Of a stretch of 45,363 bases of DNA, positions 5,903-15,257 are shown piece by piece. The stretch lies in the NCBI GenBank assembly GCA_031272895.1, contig JAISSW010000005.1:1-45363 (forward strand). The letters are read 5' to 3'. The position numbers and the translations under genes are program-made. Under the pieces are notes generated by a model. It was not told the origin of the DNA and did no database searches. It worked only from the letters and a program-made list of their open reading frames with translations. This DNA comes from Clostridium sp. (GTDB lineage Bacteria > Bacillota > Clostridia > Oscillospirales > Acutalibacteraceae). Within the stretch, counting starts at the first letter, position 1. Every line of letters starts with the position of its first letter.

Positions 5903-8900
5903 ATGAAAAAAAACAAAAGCTTCGCAATTGCACTATTGGTGCTTTTAGTGTTTGCCGCGGTGAGCCTTGGGCTTGTGGTTTTTCCTAACGCGGCGGGGGA
6001 AAGCATATTCATTCCCGGCACATACAACAGCTATTACGGTTCCCAAACACCTTGGCTTTTCCGCCATATGTCCGGCACAACCTCAAGCGGGCAGGCGATT
6101 TATGTAGACACATTTTGCTCCGATTTTGCTTCCGGCGCGGGGCGGGGACACGGGTACTATTATTGGCGCAACAATTTGCCGACCGAGGATATTGAAAGTA
6201 ACCCTGAGCTGCATGACGCCTTAAATGAGCTGTATTTGTCGGTGGATTCATGGCGGCACCTGCGCTACGAGATGCTTTACACCAACGCCAACGAATGGCT
6301 TGAGGGCAACGCATGGTATTGGGCGGGCTTGCAGCACTACGCACCCTCAAAATACCTCAATTTCGGTAACTTTTCCTTTAGGTCGGACAGCGAGAGCACA
6401 TATTTCGGCGCTTCGCCCACGGACGACTTCATGGGTCTGGGTGCTATCGAGGCGGGCGATACCATAGACATAGGCGCGCAAAGCAACACGCAGTTTTTAT
6501 ATAACGGACAAAACGTCACCTCGGCCGTTAGCGGCGGCAGCAGCCCCACATACCCCGCAAGCGTGGTAACAAACAGCTTTCGTATAGGTCCGTTCAAGCT
6601 TGTTTTTGACCCGAGCAGCGACCCTGTTTTGGCGCAGCTGAACAGCGGGCTGAGCAAAACAAGCCTTAGCTTTATTCCTAAGTTCCAAAATGAGCAGGAC
6701 GCGAGCCGTGTGCGTTTCTTCTTAGCCTCCGCACCGGAAATTCCCGTTTACAGCATTCCCTTGGGCGAGGCATTTTATGTGGATTACAACCAAACAAGCC
6801 AAAACATGGCGGCGGCAATGAACGGCATTACAGTCCCAATTGCCCTGCAGAGTGAAAACAACTTCATCTTCAAGGTTATAGCGGACCAAATCTTCGTCGG
6901 TTCGGGGCAGCCCCAAACAAACGTTGAGGTGGAAAGCGGAAAAATTGAGTATAATTTCAAGCTACGTTTCCTTTCAGATTATGTACCCCCTGAACCGGAC
7001 GTTGACAATGGGGAGTACAGCCGTCCTACAGTGGATAAGCTGGTGACGGAGGATAACCATCTGAACGCCACAGGCGAATATGTGGACGTGTTGGAAACAC
7101 AGGCGGGCGGCGACGTGCTGCACAAGATGACGGTAAGCGCGGACGAACCAAAGGGTACAATACTTGTGTTCCAGGACACGGACTATGATTTGCCGCTGAA
7201 CAAAAGCGGCGTAGCCTATGTGACGACAGCGGCACAGCTAAAAAGTGCTATTGACGCAAACAAGCCAATAAAGCAAATGGCAAACATAACCATACCCTCG
7301 TCCTGGGCGGCGTCAGCTACAGTTTACAGCAATATCTTTGACGGGAACGGCTTTCAGCTTGTCGCGGACGGCGGAACAATGGGCAGCGCCCTCTTTGGAC
7401 AAACACAGGACGCTGTGTTCTACCGTTTACAGTTCGTCAACTTCAACATCAGGCGCACAATCAGCGCGGCAAATTACGCAAACACCGCTCCCGTTTACTA
7501 CGGCGGCGCATTGGCTGATTATATGTCCGCCGCAGATTCCGGCGATTACCGCGGCAGAATAATAAATTGCTACCTTAGGGGGAGCATAAGCTTTACTGTT
7601 TCGGAGGGAGCATATTCCTCCGCCATGCCGCTGTTTTATAAGCGGGTGGGCGGAGCGGTTGGCTTTGCCCTACTTGCGGAGGTATACGGCTTGAAAGCGG
7701 AAATAGATTTCAGCTGCCTTGGCGCAAGGGATAACGGCGTTGACGACGCTATTGCCGCGGGCTTGGCGGACAGGGACGCGGTTTACGCAAACTCTGTTGC
7801 GGCGGCGGGACTGTTTGGTGTCCTTTACACCGCGCGCTTTGAAAACGTCGATTTGATATTGGACGTGGAAACAAAGGCAATGAAAAGCGTTGGCGTAGTG
7901 TGGACGCTTGGCGACGGCAGCAACAGCGGTCTTGTGGTTCAGGACATAAGGGCGAGTATCTCCCTTAGCAACCATTTCCTTGGAAGCGACTACGGCAGCA
8001 GCAACCGCCGCCAAGGCTCACAGGTCGGTGGCTTTGCTTTTGAAATCCAGAACGCAAGGACAATAGACCGCGTTACCGTTGATTTGAGCTACATAAATAA
8101 CGCCGACCACTACTTGGGTATGTTCTACGGTATGGGGCATTTAGTGAACAGCACAATAAGCAGCAATGTGGTTTCTAACTCCCGAATCAACATAAGCGGC
8201 AATGTAAATGCCTCATATGACGCGGCGAACTTCAACAAGGGCGGCGACGGAATATACATAATAACCGGTCTTGTGGGCTTTTTGGGAGCCTCCGAGGGGA
8301 CGGACGCGGACATAGCAAACACAGGAATAACAATTGAAAACTGTGAGGTTAACGCAAGCCTTACGGGGCACACATGGCGCACCGCCGGGCTGTATTCTGA
8401 AACAGCCTTTGGCTGGAACAGCTGCTCGGCGCCGAATGTTGTGATTAGGAACAGTTTCTTTAACGGGACTGTCGGCTCTGACCATTATGCGGCGGGAATT
8501 ATGACAGGCTTTGCAAGGGGCGGCAGAAGTGTTCTTATTGAAAATTGTGTGGCAAATGTCAGCATAACAGGCACGCCCTACGCCGCCGGAATATTCATCG
8601 AGCAAAGGGATAATTTGGATGCCGGAGGCACAACGGTTACCGCCTCGCCGGGTCCCTCTGTAATTCGCGGTTGTTACGTCGCCGGCACAATAACGGCTAC
8701 CTACAAGAGCAATATTTTCCGCAACCTTGCCACATCCTCCTGCCACGGCAGCAATAACTACACCTCGCTTTCCGGCGGCACGGGGGCGGCCACGGAAAAC
8801 GGCATGACGCAGGCGCTTAGCGCGGGGACAGCCTTAAGCTTTTACAAAAATACCTTGGGCTTCAGCATTGCCGCCGACGAGAGCAGTATTTGGACACTGC

Positions 8901-11824
8901 CGAGCGGCATAATACCCGGTATTTCCGAAGAGCAAACAAAAAAATGTCCGCCCCAGCGTGTTTATGTGTTCGATTATTACCACACAAGCACCACACCAAT
9001 AAGCTTTGGTGAGTTTTATGTATATGAGGGCGGCGAATTCAAACGCCTGTGGGAAAGCGAGCTTGCCCTTGAGGGCAGCAACAGCATTGTTACGGAAATA
9101 GATATGGGCGCGCCGCCAAGCGGGCAGAGCAACTTTGTGTTCTATTGGAAGAAGCCCTCCGTACAGCCGGGCACATGGCAAAACACGGTAAAAATAATCC
9201 CTAAGGACGACCGCTTGGACGGAGGAGCGCTCAGCAGGGATTTCCCGCGGGATATTGACGACGACTGGGTGCTTGCAAGGGAATATGCAGTGTCGCTTAA
9301 CATCGTTAAGCTTACCAACGTGGACGAGGCTCCGTTGCCCTTGGACGGCACAAGCTTCAGGCTTTATTACACGAGTCGGCTATATGACGACATGACAGAC
9401 TTGGGCAATGCCTACACAGGCTGGAGCTATGAGGACATAAGCCCCGAGGGTTATTTGGGTGCGGTCTTTGCGTGCGGCATTGTAACAGGCAGCTATGTGC
9501 TTAAGGAAATTGCGGCGCCGTCCGGCTATGGCGGCAATGTTGGCAGAATTTGGTACGGAAGCTTTGCCAACGGCAGTCTGGAGCTTTATGAGGGCGACCC
9601 GACGATGAGCATACAGTTAAAAAGGCTGTCCTTATTGGCGAGCGAAAAAGACGAGGGAGAGCTTGTAACGATAAGCTACGGAGCAACGATAACAAACCTG
9701 CCTGACGCGGATATTCCCATGGCGCGCGTGCGCGTCGTTAAGTGGAACGAGGACGGAAGCGAAAAAATTGACGGCGCAAAATATGTGCTGCAGCGCTTTG
9801 GCGGCGAGGGCTTTACGGGGGAAGCATACGCATATGGCAACAACCTTTTTTGCAACGACCCGAGCGAAAACTTTGTTGACCTGAGCTATGGCTACTATCA
9901 GCTGCTGGAGATAGAGCCGCCCGAAGGCTACAGCTTGGATTCCACGCCGATTTATATTAAGTACACGGAAGCGGACGGCTTAGTTTTTGTTAAGGATAAC
10001 CACAGCGCGGGCGTTGACCGGGTTGGTTACATGGACGGCATTCAGGACCTTAGGGCTAATTGGGGCTTAACAAACGAAAGCGGCGTGCAGACCCTTACCG
10101 TGAACACCCGTGACAAGAAAACAGAATACCGCCTGAGCGTAGAAAAATATCTTGCGGGCGCGGCGGGTAACGAGCAAAAGCTGGCCGGGATTAGCTTTGA
10201 GCTATACGGCACGGCAGGGGATAAAATCAGCAGCCATACTACCGACTCAAGCGGGAGTATAGTAATAAGCCTGCCCTCCGAAAACCAAAACTACACGCTG
10301 AAGGAGGCATTGACAGCTGAGCAGGCGGAGGCTTATACGGCTATACCTGATTACACAATAGAAACACGCGACGGGGCTATTTATCTCAGCGGGGGAGCGC
10401 ATGGCTATGATTCCGTTAAGATTGAGCGCGGCAGCTACGATGCTTACTGCTATGTGTTGGTTAAGGACGGAGCGGAATACACCGTTGTAAGACCGGGCGA
10501 CGACGCTTTCCCGAAAGACGTTGTTATGCAGGAGGAAGAACAAACGGGGGGTAACCACGCTTACATAAGGGTGCCCAACGAACGGCAGCCCCAAAGGGTT
10601 GTGCTGACGAAAACAGAGCTTGGTGACCCTGAACGTTTGCTTGCCGGGGCTGTGTTTGAAGTGCGCAAGACGGCGGACAACAGCGTGGTAAAGGGCTTTG
10701 TTCTAGACTCCGCCGGGAAGTACAGCTACAGTGCAACGGCTGAAAATACAAGCCTCAGCACCGGCGCGGGCGGCACGCTGAGCGTTACAGGGCTTCCCCC
10801 CGGCAGCTATTACTTTTTGGAAACAGCAGCGCCGCCGGGCTATGTTACCCCAAGCGGTACCGCGGCAAGAACAAGCTTTTCCGTCATTGAAAACGGACCA
10901 TCACTTGTCAGCGTAGGCGCTGAAAACACTCCTACGCAGCTGGAGCTGACAAAGCTGAACAAGGACGATGAGAGCGAAAGTCTGCAGGGTGCTGTTTTTG
11001 AGCTTTATAAATCCAACGGCGGCAAGCTGACCGGGTTCACCGCGCAGGGCAGCTTTTACCGTTACACAGAGGGCGAGGGTGCATCGTCTATAGCAACGGG
11101 GGCGGACGGGAAAATACTCATCAAGGCCTTGCCGGCGGGCAGCTATTACTTCTTGGAAACGGTTGCACCCACTGGCTTTGCCCTCCCGGAGGGCGACGAA
11201 GCAAAGCTCCCGTTTGAGCTTTCGGCGTCAAGCTCCGCTAAGCTTACGCTTACGGCAAGGAATACCCGCGCGGGACTTGATTTTGTGTTTACCAAAACAG
11301 ATAAAAATGAAAATCCCCTTGAGGGTGTCCGCTTTGAGCTGTATGCCTGTAAAACGCCAAATGTGCCTGGGCATACGCACTCACAGCTTGCGGCGGACGA
11401 AGAGAGCAACTGCTGGAATGTTGCGGAGCCTTATAAGACGGCTCAAAGCGGCGCGGACGGACGGGTTGAGTTCACAACCGTTGAATACGGGGAATATATG
11501 CTGGCGGAAGTGCAAGCCTTAGCCGGTTATGAATTGCCCAAGGGTCAATGGCTGATAAGCGTAAACCCTGCGGCGGAGGGAGTTAACATCAGCGCCAGGG
11601 GGGAGCAGCTGCCCCCGGCTTTCAAGGTGGTTACCGACGGGGACGGCGGCAAAAGCTATTACCTGCCGAATTACGCGCAGCTTGTGCTGCCAAAGACCGG
11701 CGGTGTTACGGCTCTGCTGTCCACCGCGGCGGGGAGCGTGCTTTGCCTTGCCGCGGGACTTGCCGCAATACGGCTTGCGCGCAAGAGGCGCAAAATTCAC
11801 CGGCCCTTGGCGGGGCTGCGCTAA
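5903..11824 (+). CDS. giant LPXTG pilus-tip adhesin with beta-helix-like region and CnaB/SpaA repeats
   Basis: A 1973-residue cell-wall protein. Residues 1-32 are a signal peptide (KKNK, then a hydrophobic core). Residues about 60-150 form a Cys- and Trp-rich domain with FCSD (Cys72) and GLQHYA that loosely recalls thioester adhesin domains. About 465-950 is rich in repeating units of the type IENC, VIRN and IINC followed by short beta strands, suggesting a right-handed beta-helix. Six CnaB/SpaA-like modules start near 1128, 1273, 1410, 1564, 1678 and 1790, each with an early Lys strand (VVLTK, LELTK) and most with an E-box (YFLETAAPPGY, LLEIEPPEGY) expected to form Lys-Asn isopeptide bonds. 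The sorting signal is LPKTGG (1929-1934), a hydrophobic segment and RKRRK. It is most likely the tip or ancillary pilin. Ligand unknown. Confidence 0.92.
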   Translation: MKKNKSFAIALLVLLVFAAVSLGLVVFPNAAGESIFIPGTYNSYYGSQTPWLFRHMSGTTSSGQAIYVDTFCSDFASGAGRGHGYYYWRNNLPTEDIESNPELHDALNELYLSVDSWRHLRYEMLYTNANEWLEGNAWYWAGLQHYAPSKYLNFGNFSFRSDSESTYFGASPTDDFMGLGAIEAGDTIDIGAQSNTQFLYNGQNVTSAVSGGSSPTYPASVVTNSFRIGPFKLVFDPSSDPVLAQLNSGLSKTSLSFIPKFQNEQDASRVRFFLASAPEIPVYSIPLGEAFYVDYNQTSQNMAAAMNGITVPIALQSENNFIFKVIADQIFVGSGQPQTNVEVESGKIEYNFKLRFLSDYVPPEPDVDNGEYSRPTVDKLVTEDNHLNATGEYVDVLETQAGGDVLHKMTVSADEPKGTILVFQDTDYDLPLNKSGVAYVTTAAQLKSAIDANKPIKQMANITIPSSWAASATVYSNIFDGNGFQLVADGGTMGSALFGQTQDAVFYRLQFVNFNIRRTISAANYANTAPVYYGGALADYMSAADSGDYRGRIINCYLRGSISFTVSEGAYSSAMPLFYKRVGGAVGFALLAEVYGLKAEIDFSCLGARDNGVDDAIAAGLADRDAVYANSVAAAGLFGVLYTARFENVDLILDVETKAMKSVGVVWTLGDGSNSGLVVQDIRASISLSNHFLGSDYGSSNRRQGSQVGGFAFEIQNARTIDRVTVDLSYINNADHYLGMFYGMGHLVNSTISSNVVSNSRINISGNVNASYDAANFNKGGDGIYIITGLVGFLGASEGTDADIANTGITIENCEVNASLTGHTWRTAGLYSETAFGWNSCSAPNVVIRNSFFNGTVGSDHYAAGIMTGFARGGRSVLIENCVANVSITGTPYAAGIFIEQRDNLDAGGTTVTASPGPSVIRGCYVAGTITATYKSNIFRNLATSSCHGSNNYTSLSGGTGAATENGMTQALSAGTALSFYKNTLGFSIAADESSIWTLPSGIIPGISEEQTKKCPPQRVYVFDYYHTSTTPISFGEFYVYEGGEFKRLWESELALEGSNSIVTEIDMGAPPSGQSNFVFYWKKPSVQPGTWQNTVKIIPKDDRLDGGALSRDFPRDIDDDWVLAREYAVSLNIVKLTNVDEAPLPLDGTSFRLYYTSRLYDDMTDLGNAYTGWSYEDISPEGYLGAVFACGIVTGSYVLKEIAAPSGYGGNVGRIWYGSFANGSLELYEGDPTMSIQLKRLSLLASEKDEGELVTISYGATITNLPDADIPMARVRVVKWNEDGSEKIDGAKYVLQRFGGEGFTGEAYAYGNNLFCNDPSENFVDLSYGYYQLLEIEPPEGYSLDSTPIYIKYTEADGLVFVKDNHSAGVDRVGYMDGIQDLRANWGLTNESGVQTLTVNTRDKKTEYRLSVEKYLAGAAGNEQKLAGISFELYGTAGDKISSHTTDSSGSIVISLPSENQNYTLKEALTAEQAEAYTAIPDYTIETRDGAIYLSGGAHGYDSVKIERGSYDAYCYVLVKDGAEYTVVRPGDDAFPKDVVMQEEEQTGGNHAYIRVPNERQPQRVVLTKTELGDPERLLAGAVFEVRKTADNSVVKGFVLDSAGKYSYSATAENTSLSTGAGGTLSVTGLPPGSYYFLETAAPPGYVTPSGTAARTSFSVIENGPSLVSVGAENTPTQLELTKLNKDDESESLQGAVFELYKSNGGKLTGFTAQGSFYRYTEGEGASSIATGADGKILIKALPAGSYYFLETVAPTGFALPEGDEAKLPFELSASSSAKLTLTARNTRAGLDFVFTKTDKNENPLEGVRFELYACKTPNVPGHTHSQLAADEESNCWNVAEPYKTAQSGADGRVEFTTVEYGEYMLAEVQALAGYELPKGQWLISVNPAAEGVNISARGEQLPPAFKVVTDGDGGKSYYLPNYAQLVLPKTGGVTALLSTAAGSVLCLAAGLAAIRLARKRRKIHRPLAGLR

Positions 11825-11872
11825 CGAGCGGATAAATTCCGAAAATAAACCAAACAACAAAGGAGATGCCAA

Positions 11873-13588
11873 ATGAAGATTCATTCCATCCTAAAAGCGG
11901 TTTTACTGACCGCACTTGCGCTGTGCTTAGCTCTTGGTTGCGTACTGACGGCTGCAGCCGCAAACAGCTCACTCCCACCGGCTACGGGCAGCCTTACCAT
12001 TCACAAGTATGTCATGCCGGACACAAGCTTTGCCGGCGCACCCTATGACGGCACAGTCGTTCCCCCGGAGTCCTTGCCGGAAACAGCCGTTCCCTTAAAC
12101 GGCGTCGAGTTTAAGCTATACAAGCTTACTATACCCGCGGGCGGCACCGTGCCGAGCGATGCGGTTTTCCCCGACCCGGGCTACTTATTTGAAAGCTACC
12201 TCAATCCCCTTGTACTGCGTTCGGACGGGATAGACTACCCGCTTAGCTTTGTTACAAGCGTAACCACTGCAGGAGGAACAGCGGGCAATCCCTTGGGTGT
12301 TGCGACCGCGTCCAATTTGGCGCAGGGCTTTTATTTGGTGGTGGAGCAGCCGAACGAAAAGGTCGTCAATCCCTGTGCCCCGTTCGTGCTTGCCGTGCCA
12401 ATGACCAATGCCGACGGCGACGGCTGGATTCAAGACGTCCATGTTTACCCAAAAAACGAGGATGTTTCCCTGCACAAGCAAAACAACAAAACCGTAGTAG
12501 ACCTTGGGGATACGGTGACCTGGACAGTCACAAGCTCCGTGCCGACAGATGTCGCGGCGTTCAGCAAGTTCGATATTGTAGACCCCTTGGACGAGGCGCT
12601 GGACTTTAACCTTACGGCTTTGCCGAACAGTGCAATACTGAAGCTGGAGGGCTTGCAGGCTGAAAGCGACGCTTCGGGAACGCCGATTGACCCCGCGCTT
12701 TATGATGTGACACTTGAAAGCGTGCAGGATTTACCTACTCCGGCGGGCGCTCACACTGAGCACCGGAAAACCTTGAGGGTAAGCTTCAAAAAATCAGGCA
12801 GCTTTACGTTACCCTCCGGTGAATCAGCGCCTGCCGTTCCCGGAATCCTTGCAAATTACAAGTTTATCCGTATGACTTTTGTTACAACGGTTAACGAAAA
12901 AATACTTAACCGAGCTGATTACACCGTGTGGAACGGAGCTAAAATAGAGCTTACGAACCGTTACGGGCAGGAAAAGGAGCGAATCAGCGAGGAGCAGGCA
13001 GTACATACGGCAAAAATAATCATCAACAAAATTGACGCTAATACCGGAATCGGAGCAAACGTAAACGGCGCGCAGTTCAAGCTTGCCACCTCGGAGGCAA
13101 ACGCGAACAACGGCCATTATATCCATGTTGTGCGCGAGGGGAACAGCCCAACGGGGGCAATAATCAGGGTTTGCGACTACGGAGAGTCGGGCTACAATGA
13201 CGTGGGCATGACGGATTGGGTGGAAACAGCCTCCGGCGGCACGGCGACGCTGCCGGCCATAGCCGTGTTTGCGGGGCTGCAGGATTACACTGAAAGCTCG
13301 GTGGAAGGAGATAAAACCTACCTTTCATACTGGATAGTGGAAACTCAAGCGCCCGGTGGCTACAATCTGCTTTCCGCACCCGTAAAGCTCAGCTTCACGG
13401 CGGACAGTAAGGTCGCCGAAGTGAACCACACCATTGAGTGTGTGGTAAAAAACACAACTGACTTTGAGCTGCCGAACACCGGCGGCATTGGGACGATTCT
13501 CTTCACGGCCGGCGGAATACTGCTGCTTGGGGCGGCGGTTGCCTTGGTGGTAATAGCGCTCAAAAAGAGAAAAGGCAGCACAGACTAA
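11873..13588 (+). CDS. LPXTG backbone pilin (major pilin)
   Basis: A 571-residue secreted precursor with an N-terminal signal peptide ending near AAAANSS (about residue 30). Within the first module, GWIQDVHVYPKNE matches the pilin motif, placing the shaft-forming Lys at 194. Further CnaB-type modules follow, and the last has the E-box YWIVETQAPGGY. The sorting signal is LPNTGG (533-538), then a membrane segment and KKRKG. Sortase class C would join the LPXTG Thr of one subunit to Lys194 of the next. It lies 48 bp after the adhesin and 68 bp before the first sortase, with a hairpin in that gap that may help keep pilin mRNA above sortase mRNA. Confidence 0.93.
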   Translation: MKIHSILKAVLLTALALCLALGCVLTAAAANSSLPPATGSLTIHKYVMPDTSFAGAPYDGTVVPPESLPETAVPLNGVEFKLYKLTIPAGGTVPSDAVFPDPGYLFESYLNPLVLRSDGIDYPLSFVTSVTTAGGTAGNPLGVATASNLAQGFYLVVEQPNEKVVNPCAPFVLAVPMTNADGDGWIQDVHVYPKNEDVSLHKQNNKTVVDLGDTVTWTVTSSVPTDVAAFSKFDIVDPLDEALDFNLTALPNSAILKLEGLQAESDASGTPIDPALYDVTLESVQDLPTPAGAHTEHRKTLRVSFKKSGSFTLPSGESAPAVPGILANYKFIRMTFVTTVNEKILNRADYTVWNGAKIELTNRYGQEKERISEEQAVHTAKIIINKIDANTGIGANVNGAQFKLATSEANANNGHYIHVVREGNSPTGAIIRVCDYGESGYNDVGMTDWVETASGGTATLPAIAVFAGLQDYTESSVEGDKTYLSYWIVETQAPGGYNLLSAPVKLSFTADSKVAEVNHTIECVVKNTTDFELPNTGGIGTILFTAGGILLLGAAVALVVIALKKRKGSTD

Positions 13589-13597
13589 AAAACGCGG

Positions 13598-13630
13598 CGG
13601 GGGAGGGGAGAGCAATTCTTCAGTCCCCCG
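13598..13630 (+). other. intercistronic hairpin between pilin and sortase genes
   Basis: CGGGGGA (13598-13604) pairs with TCCCCCG (13624-13630) around a 19-base loop. No T-run follows. It could be a partial terminator or a 3'-end stabiliser that keeps pilin transcripts more abundant than sortase transcripts. Confidence 0.5.
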
Positions 13631-13656
13631 TCCGTACCTAAGGAGGGTGGCAAGGC

Positions 13657-14568
13657 TTGAAAAAAAGAACACGAGGCTTAAGGGTCTGTGCGGCCATTGC
13701 CCTACTGGCGCTTGCTGGGATAGGTTTGCTTGCCTATCCCGTTGTTTCAAATTATTTGTTTGTGGTCCATGCCTCCGAGGGCATACAGAGCTACGAGCAG
13801 AGTGTGGAAGACAAGGGTGGTGAGGAGGAGCTTGCCGGTCTTTGGGCTAAGGCTGAGGCATATAACGAAAACCTGGAGGGCAACCCGGCCCATGACCCCT
13901 TCCTTACGGGCAGCGGTATGGCGCTTGGTGATGATTACGCTCAGGTTTTGGACTTGGGCACCGACGGTCTTATGGGCTATATACAAATCCCCAAGATAGG
14001 CGTTAAGCTGTCAATCTTCCACGGAATGCAGGACAAGGTTCTCAGCAAGGGCGTCGGACATCTGGAGGGCAGTTCCATGCCAATCGGCGGGGAGGGCAGC
14101 CACAGCGTCCTTGCCGCGCACAGTGGGCTGGCACAGGCAAGGCTCTTTACGGATTTAACCGAGCTGCGCACAGGCGACGATTTTTATATCCACGTGCTGG
14201 ATAAGGTTTTGGCGTACCGGGTGGACCAAATAACAACCGTGCTGCCGGAGGAAACCGACACGCTGCGCAGGAGCGGGACGGAGGATTACTGTACGCTTGT
14301 TACCTGCACGCCATACGGCATAAATACCCACCGCCTTTTGGTAAGGGGAGTGCGGATAGAGTACATTAAGGAAGCGGAAGAAACCCAGTTGAGCGCCGCA
14401 GCTTCAAGCGCGCACAATTGGGTCGCCGTACGCAACAGCTTGCTTGGCGTGCTTTTGGGTGCTGCGGCGGGCTTGCTATTGCTTGCGCTTTATGTAGCCA
14501 TACGCGCAATACGCAGGCGGGTTTTGACGCATTCAAGCAAGGCGGAGGGGTTTTGGTGGGAAGCTTGA
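13657..14568 (+). CDS. srtC: class C sortase with lid motif
   Basis: This 303-residue membrane transpeptidase polymerises LPXTG pilins. It has transmembrane segments at both ends (about 12-35 and 262-285), as usual for class C. The lid motif DPF is present in AHDPFLTG. The catalytic triad is His155 (AAHSGLAQ), Cys217 (LVTCTPYG) and an Arg at about 226 in NTHRLLVRG. The start codon is TTG at 13657, set by a strong AGGAGGGTGG at 13641-13650; no ATG lies nearby. It overlaps the second sortase gene by 13 bp. Given its position just after the backbone pilin, it is the likely shaft polymerase. Confidence 0.93.
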   Translation: MKKRTRGLRVCAAIALLALAGIGLLAYPVVSNYLFVVHASEGIQSYEQSVEDKGGEEELAGLWAKAEAYNENLEGNPAHDPFLTGSGMALGDDYAQVLDLGTDGLMGYIQIPKIGVKLSIFHGMQDKVLSKGVGHLEGSSMPIGGEGSHSVLAAHSGLAQARLFTDLTELRTGDDFYIHVLDKVLAYRVDQITTVLPEETDTLRRSGTEDYCTLVTCTPYGINTHRLLVRGVRIEYIKEAEETQLSAAASSAHNWVAVRNSLLGVLLGAAAGLLLLALYVAIRAIRRRVLTHSSKAEGFWWEA

Positions 14569-15257
14569 GGAGATGGCTTGTTCTGCTTGCGGTAGTTTTG
14601 TTTCTGCTTGGCGGCGGGCTGCTGCTTTACCCTACGCTAAGCTCGGCAAAGTACCGCGGCGGTGTAGCCGAAATAAAACAGGAATTCCTTAAAGACAAGG
14701 GTTCACAAGCGGAGCGGGAGCCTGCTTCGGAGCGCCTGTACGAAAAGCTTAAGGAAGAAAACCAAAGGCTGTTTGAAACCAATCAGGCGGATTTGATTGA
14801 CGCTTTTTCCTATGAGCAGCCGGGGGTTGATTTATCCGAATACGGGATAAAGGATAACCTCATAGGCTTTATTGCAATTGAGGCAATCGGTGTGGAGCTG
14901 CCTATATACCTTGGCGCAAACACCGAGCAGCTAAAAAAAGGGGCTGTTCACCTGACGCAAACCTCGTACCCGGTCGGCGGAGAAAACACCAACACGGTTA
15001 TTGCTGCGCATCGCGGCAACAAGGTTCCTATGTTCCGCAACATACACAAAATAAAAATCGGCGACACGGTAACAATAACCAACTTCAGGGAGGTTATTAC
15101 TTACCATGCCGCAGAGCTTAAATTCATAGCGCCCGCACAAATTGACGAGATTAAAATTCAGTCGGGGAGGGAACTACTCACGCTGCTCTCCTGCGACCCC
15201 TTGGGGCTTAACTACAGGCGCATTGTGGTTGTTTGCGAGCGGGTGATGGCTAAATAA
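14556..15257 (+). CDS. srtC: second sortase, class C-like
   Basis: A 233-residue sortase with one N-terminal transmembrane helix (about 6-26) and no C-terminal one. Core signatures include IAIEAIGVELPIYLG, TSYPVGGENTNT, His152 in AAHRGNK, Cys213 in LLSCDPLG and Arg at about 221-222. The DPF/DPW lid of typical class C enzymes is not seen; the matching stretch reads YEQPGVDLSEYG. GTG 14556 is chosen because GGAGG (14545-14549) is correctly spaced. The frame also runs far upstream through the previous gene without support. It may add the tip protein or anchor the finished pilus to peptidoglycan; which one cannot be told from sequence. Its stop codon overlaps the end of serS on the other strand by 8 bp. 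Confidence 0.9.
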   Translation: MGSLRRWLVLLAVVLFLLGGGLLLYPTLSSAKYRGGVAEIKQEFLKDKGSQAEREPASERLYEKLKEENQRLFETNQADLIDAFSYEQPGVDLSEYGIKDNLIGFIAIEAIGVELPIYLGANTEQLKKGAVHLTQTSYPVGGENTNTVIAAHRGNKVPMFRNIHKIKIGDTVTITNFREVITYHAAELKFIAPAQIDEIKIQSGRELLTLLSCDPLGLNYRRIVVVCERVMAK

